From Candidatus Omnitrophota bacterium (GTDB lineage: Bacteria; Omnitrophota; Gorgyraeia; 2-01-FULL-45-10), in contig JAFGJL010000012.1 of NCBI GenBank assembly GCA_016929115.1, positions 1 to 35,202 on the forward strand: a stretch of DNA of 35,202 bases, in the 5' to 3' direction. Numbering within the stretch: position 1 is the stretch's first letter; each line of letters starts with the position of its first letter. Below the pieces are notes generated by a model. That model was not told the DNA's origin. It saw only the letters and a program-made list of their open reading frames with translations, and ran no database searches. A program made the position numbers and the translations under genes. Below are positions 14,919 to 23,710 of the stretch, piece by piece.

Positions 14919-15861
14919 AGCGCCGGGTAAAAAATATATCGCTATAGCCGTTATCGCCTTTTTGTTCATAGCCGGTTTCGTCCTTATTTTGAAACGCTCC
15001 GGCGCTAAAGGCATAGAGACCAGGGTCATCCACCCGCGGATGGGCGAGATACGCTCCTCGATATCCACTACAGGGACGGTGCTTCCCAAGAACAGGCTTG
15101 AGGTGAAGCCGCCGGTCAACGGCCGGATAGAAAGCATGCTCGTGAAAGAGGGCGATATGGTCAAGCCCGGCCAGATGCTCGCGTGGATGAGCTCCAATGA
15201 GCGGGCCGCCCTCCTTGACGCCGCGCGCGGGAAGGGCGAGGCGGAATTGAAATACTGGCAGGAGGCGTACAAGGCCATACCGCTTGTCGCGTCGATCGAG
15301 GGCGAGGTCATAGTCGCAACTGTCCAGCCCGGCCAGACGGTGACGACGAACGACGCAGTAGTGGTGCTTTCGGACCGGCTCATAGTCCGCGCGCAGGTGG
15401 ACGAGACCGACATCGGGGGCATAAAACAGGGCCAGGAGTGCGCCGTAACGATCGACGCCTATCCCGAGGTGAAGATACCCGGCAAGGTTGAGCATATATA
15501 TTACGAGTCCAAGACGGTGAACAACGTCACTATATACGAAGCCGATGTCCTGCCCGAGACGATCCCGGATTTCTTCCGCTCGGGGATGAACGCCACGATA
15601 GAATTCATAACCGGCTCCAAAAAGGGCATCCTGATACTGCCCGTCGACGCGGTCCAGCGCGAAAAGGGACAGGCCTTCGTCTTTATAAGCAAGGCAGGCA
15701 AAGAGGCCAAGCAGCCTGTAAAGATCGGCATAACGGACGATAAGAACATAGAGATATTGTCCGGAGTGGCTCAAGGCGACGACGTCCTTGTAAGGTCAAA
15801 ACGTTACGCCATCCCGAAAGAATCCGGGACCAACCCCTTCATGCCCGCCAGGAGAAGGTAG
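14911..15861 (+). CDS. Periplasmic adaptor (membrane-fusion protein), short form
   Basis: A 316-residue HlyD/MacA-type adaptor with an N-terminal membrane helix (about 7-25) and lipoyl halves seen as VKEGDMVKPGQMLAWM and IEGEVIVATVQPGQTV. A beta-barrel region (VRAQVDETDIGGIKQGQECAVTIDAYP) and a membrane-proximal end (GILILPVDAVQREKGQAFVFI) follow. Only about 35 residues separate the lipoyl halves, whereas MacA-type adaptors usually carry a coiled-coil hairpin several times longer there. It links MacB in the inner membrane with the outer channel. It lies between the tolC-like and macB-like genes and is separated from the latter by 9 nt. Confidence 0.9.
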   Translation: MNKAPGKKYIAIAVIAFLFIAGFVLILKRSGAKGIETRVIHPRMGEIRSSISTTGTVLPKNRLEVKPPVNGRIESMLVKEGDMVKPGQMLAWMSSNERAALLDAARGKGEAELKYWQEAYKAIPLVASIEGEVIVATVQPGQTVTTNDAVVVLSDRLIVRAQVDETDIGGIKQGQECAVTIDAYPEVKIPGKVEHIYYESKTVNNVTIYEADVLPETIPDFFRSGMNATIEFITGSKKGILILPVDAVQREKGQAFVFISKAGKEAKQPVKIGITDDKNIEILSGVAQGDDVLVRSKRYAIPKESGTNPFMPARRR

Positions 15862-15870
15862 GGCCGGCCC

Positions 15871-17829
15871 ATGATAGAGCTGAAGCATGTCTCCAAGACA
15901 TACCGGATGGGCGCCGTCGACGTCCACGCGCTCAGGGATGTGAGCCTGCGGATAGAGGATGGCGAATTCGTCGCCATAACGGGCGCGTCCGGCTCCGGCA
16001 AGTCGACGCTCCTGCATATATTGGGCCTTCTCGACACTCCGGACAGCGGTGAATATTACCTGGACGGCCGGAAGGTCTCCGGCCTGGGAGACGAAGAGCT
16101 GGCGCGGGTCAGGAACGATTCCATCGGCTTCGTCTTTCAGCAGTTCTTCCTTCTGCCGCGCATGACAGCCCTCGACAACGCGTGGCTTCCCCTGATATAC
16201 GCGGGCAAGCGGCATATGAAGGAGAGCGCGCGCCAGAAACTTGTCAGCGTAGGTCTGGGCGACAGGCTCTCGCATAACCCGAACGAGCTTTCCGGCGGCC
16301 AGCAGCAGCGCGTCGCCATCGCTCGGGCCCTCGTCAACGACCCCGAGATAATACTGGCAGACGAACCGACCGGCAACCTCGATTCCAGGTCAAGGGAAGA
16401 GATAGTGGCGGTCCTGGCGGAATTGAACCGCCAGGGCAAGACCGTCGTCATTGTCACCCACGAGCGCGATATCGCAGAAAAGGCCAGGAGGATCATAACG
16501 GTCAAGGACGGCGAGATCATCTCCGATTCCGGCGCTCAGGCGGCGGCCTCAGGCGCGCCGGAAAAGGCCGCGGCGCAAGTCGTGGCCTCGCAGCTGGTGC
16601 GGCAGGGGATGGAGACGCTGGAGTATTTCAAGCAGGCCGTTTCCGCCATGGCGTCGCACAAGATACGCTCATTCCTTTCCATACTGGGCATACTGATCGG
16701 CGTCGCGGCCGTGATCGCGATGCTGGCGTTGGGCGCGGGCGCGCAGGAGTCCATAAAAAAACAGCTGGCCTCTCTCGGCGCCAACCTTCTTATCGTGAGG
16801 CCGGGCTCGGCAAAGGTGCGCGGCGTCGCCCTGGAGGCAGGGGCGGTGACGAGGTTCACCTTCCAGGACGCGGCGGCCCTGGCCAAGATGACGGACGTAT
16901 TGAAGATGGTGGCGCCTTCCGTAACGGGCAAGGGCCAGGCGGTCTACGCCAACAGGAACTGGAGCACGCAGGTAGAGGGCACGAGCCCTGAGTACGAGGA
17001 GATACGCGCGGCGACGCCCATAATAGGGCGGTTCTTCACGGAGGAAGAAGTGAAGCGCCGCGAAAAAGTCGCTATCCTCGGGATGACGGTCGCCAGGCAG
17101 CTTTTTGGAGAAGGAAACCCCGTGGGCGAGACGGTCAAGATAAATCTTATAAACTTCAAGGTCATAGGGGTCTTGCCCACAAAGGGGGCCGGCGGCTTTG
17201 GGCGCGACCAGGATGACATGATAGTGATACCCGTCACCACGGCCATGTACCGCCTGATGGGCAAGGACTATCTCGACATGATATATGCCGAAGCGAAATC
17301 GCCTGAGCTCGTCCAGGACGCGCAGGACGGGATATGGGATCTCATAAAGAAACGCTACCGCCTGACGGCAAAGCAGGCTGAAGATTCGTTCCAGATACGC
17401 AACATGGCCGATATCAAGGCGACCATGGAAGCGACCACAAGGACGATGAGCGTATTATTGGGTTCGATCGCGGCCATATCGCTTCTCGTCGGCGGCATAG
17501 GCATCATGAACATCATGCTCGTCTCTGTGACCGAGAGGACGCGGGAGATAGGCCTGCGGAAAGCGATAGGCGCTACGCGGCGGGATATACTCGTTCAGTT
17601 CCTCTGCGAGGCGGTGCTCATGACATGCATAGGAGGTGTGCTGGGCGTTATATTTGGCGTGGGGGTATCCGGCCTTATAGTGTTCGTTACCAAGTGGACT
17701 TTAAAGATATCGCTTTTTTCGATAATACTTGCTACCGTCTTCTCTTTCGCCGTCGGGCTGGTATTCGGCATATGGCCCGCCTGCCAGGCCTCGAGATTGA
17801 ATCCCATAGACGCCTTGCGCTATGAATAG
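15871..17829 (+). CDS. macB: MacB-type ABC exporter, fused ATPase and permease
   Basis: A 652-residue protein, the usual MacB length. The N-terminal ATPase has Walker [10 protein letters not shown] (about 38-46), signature [15 protein letters not shown], Walker [14 protein letters not shown] and the H-loop VTHE. A linker rich in alanine leads to the permease: first helix near [24 protein letters not shown], a large periplasmic domain, then three C-terminal helices of the FtsX type ([31 protein letters not shown]). With the adaptor and TolC it makes a tripartite pump. MacB systems move macrolides, peptides or lipoproteins. The substrate here is unknown. Confidence 0.94.
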   Translation: MIELKHVSKTYRMGAVDVHALRDVSLRIEDGEFVAITGASGSGKSTLLHILGLLDTPDSGEYYLDGRKVSGLGDEELARVRNDSIGFVFQQFFLLPRMTALDNAWLPLIYAGKRHMKESARQKLVSVGLGDRLSHNPNELSGGQQQRVAIARALVNDPEIILADEPTGNLDSRSREEIVAVLAELNRQGKTVVIVTHERDIAEKARRIITVKDGEIISDSGAQAAASGAPEKAAAQVVASQLVRQGMETLEYFKQAVSAMASHKIRSFLSILGILIGVAAVIAMLALGAGAQESIKKQLASLGANLLIVRPGSAKVRGVALEAGAVTRFTFQDAAALAKMTDVLKMVAPSVTGKGQAVYANRNWSTQVEGTSPEYEEIRAATPIIGRFFTEEEVKRREKVAILGMTVARQLFGEGNPVGETVKINLINFKVIGVLPTKGAGGFGRDQDDMIVIPVTTAMYRLMGKDYLDMIYAEAKSPELVQDAQDGIWDLIKKRYRLTAKQAEDSFQIRNMADIKATMEATTRTMSVLLGSIAAISLLVGGIGIMNIMLVSVTERTREIGLRKAIGATRRDILVQFLCEAVLMTCIGGVLGVIFGVGVSGLIVFVTKWTLKISLFSIILATVFSFAVGLVFGIWPACQASRLNPIDALRYE

Positions 17830-17837
17830 GAAATAAC

Positions 17838-18989
17838 CTACCTGTTGATATGCACGACCTTTGCCGGCGGGAAGCCGTTGAAGTACGTGGATGAGGCGAT
17901 GGAGTAGGCGCCGATGTTCTCGGCGTATACGAGGTCGCCCAGTTCGAGTTCGGGCAGTTCTTCGGCGACCGAAATAGTGTCGAGTGCGTCGCAGGTCGGG
18001 CCGAAAACGGCCGAGACCTTCTTTTCCCCGTCCTTGAACGCCTTTATCGGGTAGACGCAGTGGTCGAATATGACGCCCGAGAAGGTGTGGTAGATGCCGT
18101 CGTCGATATAGTAGCAGGTCTTGCCGTCCCTCACCGCCTTGCCGATGACCTTGGCCACCAGGGTCCCGGCATTGGCCACCATGAAACGCCCCGGCTCGGC
18201 CAGTATCTCAATGTCCTTTGGGAAGAGCCTGTCTATCTCGGCGTTAAGCCTCCGGGCCAGGACCCTGAACGACTTCGCCTTGTTGTTGTATCTCACCGGG
18301 AAACCGCCGCCGATATCGAGTATCTTTATGGTGTGGCCCCTCGAACCCGACTCCCTGAATATAGACGCTGATAACTGGAGAGCCTGCATGTAGTTCTCGA
18401 AGTTGTTGCACTGGCTGCCGACATGGAAACTTATCCCCTCGACGACCAGGCCGAGGTTGAACGCCTCGAGTATCAGGTCTACGGCCTCGCCGGGATGGGC
18501 CCCGAACTTGGACGAGAGCTCCACCATCGAGCCGGTATTGGGCACGCGTATCCTCAGGCAGAGTCCGGCGTGCGGGCAATGTTTCTTTATCTTGCGCAGT
18601 TCCGCGATGTTGTCGTAAGTGACGAGCGGCTTATACTGGTCGAGCTGGTGCAGGGTCTCTACCTGCTTTATAGTGTTGGCGTAGATTATCTTGTCCCAGA
18701 TGAAGTCCTGCCGCGCCTTTCTTGAGAGGCGCTTTATATTATTGTGGACGATCATGAACTCCGGGAAAGACGCCACGTCGAAGCTGGCGCCCATCCTGTA
18801 AAGCGTCCTTACTATCTCGGGGTTTGAATTGGCCTTCACGGCGTAATAGGCCTGGATGCGGGGGAGGCTCTCCTTGAACTCGCGGTAGTTCTGCCGTATC
18901 TTCTCGTGGTCCAGTATGAATACAGGCGTGCCGTTCTTTTTGGCTATCCTCTTTATCCTTTCCAGGTGTTTCTTGGGACTTTTTCCCAT
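17838..18989 (-). CDS. Ornithine/lysine-type decarboxylase, PLP fold III
   Basis: A 383-residue cytosolic enzyme of the alanine-racemase-fold decarboxylases, most like ornithine decarboxylase, making putrescine. Seen: the PLP lysine in YYAVKANSNP (K52), the HVGSQ histidine segment, the phosphate-binding DIGGGFP, the EPGR motif and FGPTCDALD, whose cysteine and aspartate act on the substrate in the other subunit. The ATG at 18989 is preferred over a TTG at 19013, since family similarity starts there. It lies 32 nt downstream of homospermidine synthase on the same strand, so putrescine supply and use are linked. Carboxynorspermidine or lysine decarboxylation is possible but less likely. Confidence 0.88.
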   Translation of the reverse strand: MGKSPKKHLERIKRIAKKNGTPVFILDHEKIRQNYREFKESLPRIQAYYAVKANSNPEIVRTLYRMGASFDVASFPEFMIVHNNIKRLSRKARQDFIWDKIIYANTIKQVETLHQLDQYKPLVTYDNIAELRKIKKHCPHAGLCLRIRVPNTGSMVELSSKFGAHPGEAVDLILEAFNLGLVVEGISFHVGSQCNNFENYMQALQLSASIFRESGSRGHTIKILDIGGGFPVRYNNKAKSFRVLARRLNAEIDRLFPKDIEILAEPGRFMVANAGTLVAKVIGKAVRDGKTCYYIDDGIYHTFSGVIFDHCVYPIKAFKDGEKKVSAVFGPTCDALDTISVAEELPELELGDLVYAENIGAYSIASSTYFNGFPPAKVVHINR

Positions 18990-19021
18990 CTCTCGGTCTC
19001 TTTCTCGCCGCAAAGGGCGCG

Positions 19022-20473
19022 CTAAGGTTTAAAGAAGAAGTTCTGGAAGCACCAGATGTTCTTCGTGTCGAGCTGTGCTTGGCTGTTCTCCTTGAAGAAT
19101 ACGGTGTAGTTGGAAAGCGGCGTCCAGTCCGACGGTATGGAGACGAAAGGCTCGATATAAGGCTTCGCGATCTTAAGGACATAATCGTGCGGCAGGTCGT
19201 CCGGCAGGCAGATCCCCCTTTTGGGATGCTCTATCATCCACATGGCCGCGGAGACGACGCCTATGGCCACCTGCATGGTCGTGGCGTTCTGGTGCGGGAC
19301 GAGCCGCCTCGATTCTTCTATCGTCAGCATGCTGCCGGTCCACCAGGAGTTGTATTTGTGGCCCATGAGGAGCGCGCCAAGGATGTCGGCGCCGCCCGTT
19401 ATTTCGTCGTTCATTATCCTCCACCTGGGCTGGAGCTCGTAGTTCCTGCACCGCAGCTCGTGCAGGGACGACAGCGTCTCGTGGCACGGCATATAGGCAT
19501 AGTGGACCGTGGGCCGGTAGACCGCTTTCTTGCCCTTCCACACGGTGAGCCTGTCCGATATGCCGAACGCCTCTCCGTGGCGTATGACCATCCCCACTAT
19601 CTCCTGGTGCGGTATCCATGACCTCACCCATGTGTTGATGCCCATGCGCGCCAGGAATATCTGGTTTTTCGGGCCTATATGCGGCACGGTCGCGAGCGGC
19701 GGCAGCTCCTTCTCGTGCGTGCCCCAACCCATTTCGGCAGGGGAGATGCCTTCTTCGCGCAGGCCTTCGACCGACCATGTGCCGACGAACTCGTCGACCT
19801 CTTTAGGTTTATTGGCGATCTGCGTGTCGCGCTCGCTGCAGTGTATCACCTTTATGCCCAGCGTCATCGCCAGGTGCGGAAGATCCTTTTTGGCAAGGTG
19901 CTTCTCCAGGGCGCTCACATCTTTTTTGGAGGTCGTCTTGTCTCTGACGGCCTTTTCGGCGATATCGATTATGCCCTGCTTGGTGAAATGGGAGATGAGG
20001 CCGGGGTTCGCGCCGTGGTCAAGGACCGCGGTGACGTCGCTGTTCCACTTTGACATGAGCTTGCGCAGGTCCATCTGCCTGCAGTAGAGGGATTTCTGGT
20101 AGGGCGTCTTATTGTGTATGTTGGCGTAAGGGTCCCATTCCTCGACGGACGTGTTGATATATAGTACCTTATTGTCATGGCACCACGTGATGATGTCAAT
20201 GCAGCCGATGTTCCACGCGAGGTCTATTATCAGGCCGCCTGAGCCGACGTGCTTCGCGAGCTCCTGCGCCATGTTGATGGGCGTTATCTTCTCCCGGAAG
20301 TACTTCACGCCCTTGTCGGTCCACTGCTTTATCGCGGCCCTCACGTCGGTGTAATCGATGACGGTGACGTTCTTGTACGGGACCTTGATGTGCTTGAAGA
20401 GTATCGGCAGCGTGCAGCGGGATACCGAACCGTAACCTATGACGAGTATTTTTTTGTTGAACTCCAACATCAT
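19022..20473 (-). CDS. hss: Homospermidine synthase
   Basis: A 483-residue NAD-dependent enzyme of the saccharopine-dehydrogenase-like superfamily that joins two putrescines (or spermidine plus putrescine) to make homospermidine. Seen: the nucleotide-binding start ILVIGYGSVSRCTLPIL, NTSVEEWDPY, VLDHGANPGLISHF, EMGWGTHEKELP and VHYAYMPCHETLSSLHELR, all in keeping with bacterial HSS. The ATG at 20473 has GGAGGAG just upstream. A second ATG at 20470 has better spacing and would remove one residue. A longer in-frame reading to 20587 crosses palindromic repeats and is rejected. First gene of a minus-strand operon with the decarboxylase. Confidence 0.94.
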   Translation of the reverse strand: MMLEFNKKILVIGYGSVSRCTLPILFKHIKVPYKNVTVIDYTDVRAAIKQWTDKGVKYFREKITPINMAQELAKHVGSGGLIIDLAWNIGCIDIITWCHDNKVLYINTSVEEWDPYANIHNKTPYQKSLYCRQMDLRKLMSKWNSDVTAVLDHGANPGLISHFTKQGIIDIAEKAVRDKTTSKKDVSALEKHLAKKDLPHLAMTLGIKVIHCSERDTQIANKPKEVDEFVGTWSVEGLREEGISPAEMGWGTHEKELPPLATVPHIGPKNQIFLARMGINTWVRSWIPHQEIVGMVIRHGEAFGISDRLTVWKGKKAVYRPTVHYAYMPCHETLSSLHELRCRNYELQPRWRIMNDEITGGADILGALLMGHKYNSWWTGSMLTIEESRRLVPHQNATTMQVAIGVVSAAMWMIEHPKRGICLPDDLPHDYVLKIAKPYIEPFVSIPSDWTPLSNYTVFFKENSQAQLDTKNIWCFQNFFFKP

Positions 20474-20536
20474 CGCTCCTCCTTGTTGAAAGCATTTTAC
20501 ATTGCCGCCGCGTCCGATGTCAAGCGCGAGGATTGA

Positions 20537-20620
20537 GAAAATAGGGACTGTCCCTATTTTCAATGGAAAAAATGGGGACAGTCCCATTCAGCGCGCAATA
20601 GCCGCTTTTGGGACAGTCCC
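20537..20620. repeat. Three GGGAC-GTCCC palindromes
   Basis: Three related palindromes between the divergent polyamine operons. A 25-nt one centred at 20549 has arms around AGGGAC/GTCCCT. One at 20571-20588 has AATGGGGAC/GTCCCATT, and one at 20610-20620 is GGGAC-A-GTCCC with a flanking T-rich run. Such GGGACTGTCCC words occur as dispersed repeats in many genomes. They may also serve as binding sites in this shared regulatory region. Confidence 0.8.
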
Positions 20621-20647
20621 TATTTTTCCTCTATTTGCCAAACACTG

Positions 20648-20675
20648 TTGCAAATTACGCACGTTCTGGTATAAT
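20648..20675 (+). promoter_or_regulatory. Promoter of speB-pdaD
   Basis: TTGCAA at 20648-20653, 16-bp spacer, TATAAT at 20670-20675: the same -35 word and spacing as the initiator tRNA promoter. Expected start near 20682. GAAAGGA lies upstream of the ATG at 20704. Confidence 0.78.
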
Positions 20676-20703
20676 TTAATCCAACGAAAGGATCCTCGGA
20701 CAC

Positions 20704-21618
20704 ATGGAAGAGAAGAACGCAGCGGCGCCGACAGCCGAGAACATCGCAGCGAAGAATTACGGCGGCCTCGAGGAAGAATACTCGAGCTTTAAAAAATCCA
20801 AGGTAGTGGTACTGCAGGTCCCCTACGACAACACGACCACCTATATCCACGGCACGGCTGCCGGGCCCGCAGCCGTCATCGACGCCTCCCGCTACATGGA
20901 GCGGTTCGACGACGAGCTGAACCAGGAGACGTTCAAGATAGGCATACACACGGCGGAACCGCTTGCCGTCGAGAAGGTCCCTTCCGAAGAGATGGTCGAG
21001 AAGGTCTCCGCGCAGGTCTCTGAGGTCCTGAAGGCGAACAAGCTACCGGTCCTGCTCGGCGGCGAGCATTCCGTCTCCATCGGCGCCGTAAAGGCATGCA
21101 AAGAAACCTACCCGAACCTCTCGGTCCTGCATTTTGACGCGCACAACGACCTCAAGGACGTATATTTCGGTTCCAAGCTCAATCACGGCTGCGTGGCACG
21201 CCGCATCTCCGAGACCTGCCCTATAGTCCAGGTGGGCACCCGCAGCCTCTCAAAGGAGGAGAAGGATTTTATCGCGTCCCAGGCTAACGGCAGGGTCAAG
21301 ACTATGAGCGTCTACGATATACTTGAGACCCCGATGTGGAAGGAAGCCGTCGCGAACAGCCTTAGCGAGAACGTCTACATCTCGATCGATCTGGACGTCT
21401 TCGATCCCTCGATAATGCCGGCTGTCGGCACGCCCGAGCCCGGAGGGATAGGCTGGTATGAGGTACTCGACCTTTTGAAGGACGTGGCCAAGGGAAAGAA
21501 GATCGTAGGCTTCGACGTCGTCGAGCTGTGCCCTTTAAAGGGGGATGTCGCGCCGGACTTTCTTGCGGCAAAGCTTGTTTACAGGCTGCTGGGTTATATA
21601 TTCCCGACAAAAAAATGA
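20704..21618 (+). CDS. speB: Agmatinase
   Basis: A 304-residue binuclear manganese ureohydrolase that splits agmatine to putrescine and urea. Metal-binding motifs seen: GGEHS (about 119-123), FDAHNDLKD with two aspartates and a histidine, and [10 protein letters not shown]. The C-terminal glutamate motif [13 protein letters not shown] is present. Agmatinase is preferred over arginase because the next gene is an arginine decarboxylase that makes agmatine. It is divergent from the homospermidine synthase operon, and pdaD follows after 13 nt. Confidence 0.94.
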   Translation: MEEKNAAAPTAENIAAKNYGGLEEEYSSFKKSKVVVLQVPYDNTTTYIHGTAAGPAAVIDASRYMERFDDELNQETFKIGIHTAEPLAVEKVPSEEMVEKVSAQVSEVLKANKLPVLLGGEHSVSIGAVKACKETYPNLSVLHFDAHNDLKDVYFGSKLNHGCVARRISETCPIVQVGTRSLSKEEKDFIASQANGRVKTMSVYDILETPMWKEAVANSLSENVYISIDLDVFDPSIMPAVGTPEPGGIGWYEVLDLLKDVAKGKKIVGFDVVELCPLKGDVAPDFLAAKLVYRLLGYIFPTKK

Positions 21619-21631
21619 CCGGAGGCCCTGG

Positions 21632-22201
21632 ATGATACTCGTACCGCGTAAAAATCTGATGGTGCCGAAAAAGATGTTCTTCACGAAGGGCGTCGGCACG
21701 CACAAAGCGGAGCTCAGGAGTTTCGAGCTCGCCCTCCGGGACGCCGGCATAGAAAAATGCAACCTTGTGCACGTCTCGAGCATCCTGCCGCCCGGATGCA
21801 AGGTCGTCTCCCGCAACGAAGGGTTGAAGGAACTCTATCCCGGCATGATCACCTTCGCCGTCGTCTCACGCTGCTCGGGCAACGAACCCCACCGGCTTAT
21901 CGCGGCGAGCATAGGATGCGCCTTGCCGGCCGACCCCAACGCCTACGGCTATCTGAGCGAGCATCACGCGTTCGGGCAGAACGAAAAGGCCGCGGGCGAC
22001 CTGGCGGAAGACCTCGCGGTGGAAATGTTGGCGTCGACCCTCGGCCTGGAGTTCGATGAGGACAAGTCGTGGGATGAGAACAAGGCGATATACCAGTTGA
22101 GCGACAAGATAATCCGCACCTCGAACATCACGCAGTCGACGGTCATCGGCACGGAAGGGAACTATTCCACGGTATTGGCGGCGGCGGTATTGCTCTTCTG
22201 A
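21632..22201 (+). CDS. pdaD: Pyruvoyl-dependent arginine decarboxylase
   Basis: A 189-residue proenzyme of the small archaeal/bacterial PvlArgDC family. It converts arginine to agmatine. Self-cleavage is expected between S49 and S50 in [10 protein letters not shown], creating the pyruvoyl group on the new alpha chain. The ending with [14 protein letters not shown] is also family-like. The ATG at 21632 follows GGAGG by 6 nt. An in-frame extension back to 21545 lies inside speB and is rejected. Its 3' end overlaps the convergent methyltransferase gene by 40 bp. Confidence 0.94.
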   Translation: MILVPRKNLMVPKKMFFTKGVGTHKAELRSFELALRDAGIEKCNLVHVSSILPPGCKVVSRNEGLKELYPGMITFAVVSRCSGNEPHRLIAASIGCALPADPNAYGYLSEHHAFGQNEKAAGDLAEDLAVEMLASTLGLEFDEDKSWDENKAIYQLSDKIIRTSNITQSTVIGTEGNYSTVLAAAVLLF

Positions 22202-22827
22202 GAAGCCACCACCAAATACTGCTCTGTCAGCGAATCAACGAAAGCGTTGAGGCATAAGGCGTTCAAAAATCTTTTTACTTTGGAAGCGCCCAGCTTCCTT
22301 TCGATCCTCAGTACGTCAAAACCCGCGCCGTCGAACATCGTCTCGATGCTTCTTATCGTAAAAAATCTCAGATGCGACCTGTCGAGGATGCCGCTGTCTT
22401 CGTAGCGCCATTCGCGCTTGCGCAGCATCTTGAGTATCCTGTAATGGGCGATGTTAGGTATGCTCGCGATGGCGCATCCGCCGGGCGTCAGGAGCGGGCG
22501 CTGCCGCTTTAATAATCCCCAAGGGTCTTTCAAGTGCTCCAGGACGTCGCCGTAGATTATGCAGTCAAAAGTGCCCGCTTCAAAGGGCAGCGTGAGCGTC
22601 TCGACGTCTCCTACGAGTACCGTGTCGATGCGACACTTTGCCTTCGACGCGGCGTCCGGGTTGAGCTCGACGCCCGTCACCTCGATATAGGCGCCCAGCC
22701 TATCTTTTATGGCGAGCCCGGTCACCCCGGAGCCGCAGCCCACCTCAAGGATCTTCTTCGCGCCCGCGGGGATAAGCCGTATCAGGTCAAGCCGCGCCGC
22801 TTCGTAATATCCATTCTTTTTATTCAT
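22162..22827 (-). CDS. SAM-dependent methyltransferase (class I)
   Basis: A 221-residue Rossmann-fold methyltransferase. Motif I is [15 protein letters not shown], the acidic SAM-ribose end is [11 protein letters not shown], and [12 protein letters not shown] is the motif-IV region. [11 protein letters not shown] follows, as in methyltransferases found near glycan or surface-polymer genes. The ATG at 22827 overlaps the stop of the upstream methyltransferase by ATGA. A long upstream extension in the same frame is out-of-frame shadow sequence. The 3' end overlaps pdaD by 40 bp on the opposite strand, so the last 13 residues are coded opposite pdaD. Substrate unknown. Confidence 0.86.
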   Translation of the reverse strand: MNKKNGYYEAARLDLIRLIPAGAKKILEVGCGSGVTGLAIKDRLGAYIEVTGVELNPDAASKAKCRIDTVLVGDVETLTLPFEAGTFDCIIYGDVLEHLKDPWGLLKRQRPLLTPGGCAIASIPNIAHYRILKMLRKREWRYEDSGILDRSHLRFFTIRSIETMFDGAGFDVLRIERKLGASKVKRFLNALCLNAFVDSLTEQYLVVASQKSNTAAANTVE

Positions 22828-23609
22828 CGTTTGCACACGAAGATCAAAAATGCCGGCTTGCACGCCGTGTAATCCTCCACGAAGGGGAAAACGCTTTTCC
22901 CAAAGCGGTACTCGTAGAGGGCGAGCCTGAAGATGCGGCCAAGTTTCCGGATATCGCGCGTCCGGCTGTATTTTTTTCCGGCCAGCGAGGTGACCGAGGC
23001 GGTTATGACGGCCGGCAAATGCCTCGAGAACTGGACCATCTTCTTGTAAGAGCGCTTGAAGTACCTCATCTCCTGGCAATAGACATCGATCCGGCTGAAA
23101 TATTTTTTGAGAAGCCCGGATATCTCACCGAATGAATACTCATGGAGATGGAAAGGGTTCTTGGCGTAACCCTTGGGATATGTATCCCTGTTGGGGCAGG
23201 AAATAATGAATGATCCGCCTTCTTTAAGGAGGCCCGATATTGACCGGAGGAACTGTTCGGCTTTGGATCTTTCGAAATGCTCTATCGTCTCAAAAGAGAC
23301 GATCATATCGAAGGAGGCCGGTGGGAATTTTAGTTCCAGGGCATCGCTTCTGAGGAACTCGAGCCTCTCATCGCGGTAGTGCGCCGCTGCATATGCGATA
23401 GCCTCGGGCGATACATCGACTCCGCACCATTTGGAGGCGTCTTTTTTCGCGAGCATGTCCGTCCCGTATCCGGACCCGCAGGCGATGTCCAACCCCACGC
23501 AGCCTTTCCTGACGAACCGGCAGGCAAATCCGTACCGCGCGACATGCTCGTCGTACTCGATTATGTTATGGGGGCCGACCTCCGATGGTATTATGCGTTC
23601 TTCCGCCAT
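22824..23609 (-). CDS. SAM-dependent methyltransferase (class I)
   Basis: A 261-residue methyltransferase, first of a two-gene minus-strand operon. Seen: ERIIPSEVGPHNIIEYDEHVARYGFA at the start, motif I VGLDIACGSGYGTDMLA, CGVDVSPEAIAYA, and FDMIVSFETIEHFE as the motif-IV area. CPNRDTYP and HLHEYSFGEI follow, as in methyltransferases of cell-surface glycan clusters. The ATG at 23609 is chosen because recognisable sequence starts there. An ATG at 23651 is also in frame. No convincing Shine-Dalgarno is seen at either. It is divergent from the membrane protein at 23711. Confidence 0.84.
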   Translation of the reverse strand: MAEERIIPSEVGPHNIIEYDEHVARYGFACRFVRKGCVGLDIACGSGYGTDMLAKKDASKWCGVDVSPEAIAYAAAHYRDERLEFLRSDALELKFPPASFDMIVSFETIEHFERSKAEQFLRSISGLLKEGGSFIISCPNRDTYPKGYAKNPFHLHEYSFGEISGLLKKYFSRIDVYCQEMRYFKRSYKKMVQFSRHLPAVITASVTSLAGKKYSRTRDIRKLGRIFRLALYEYRFGKSVFPFVEDYTACKPAFLIFVCKR

Positions 23610-23658
23610 GGATATTACACTACTACGGCTATTGCTTTTTTGCAAGCGCATATTATTG

Positions 23659-23688
23659 TTGTCAGCGTTCCCAGCGGTATCGTATAAT
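23659..23688 (+). promoter_or_regulatory. Promoter of the membrane-protein gene
   Basis: TTGTCA at 23659-23664, 18-bp spacer, TATAAT at 23683-23688. The start would be near 23695, about 16 nt before the ATG, with AGGAG at 23701-23705. The sites lie just upstream of the divergent methyltransferase start. Confidence 0.7.
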
Positions 23689-23710
23689 AACTCATATACA
23701 AGGAGCGCCG

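Noticed and set aside
20474..20587. N-terminal extension of homospermidine synthase
   Set aside because: It is made from palindromic repeat sequence. A strong GGAGGAG site precedes the ATG at 20473.
22828..23079. 84-residue extension of the minus-strand methyltransferase
   Set aside because: It is an out-of-frame reading of the upstream methyltransferase gene with no family-like sequence.
23585..23710. N-terminal extension of the membrane protein
   Set aside because: It would cross the promoter and the divergent methyltransferase start. AGGAG precedes the ATG at 23711.
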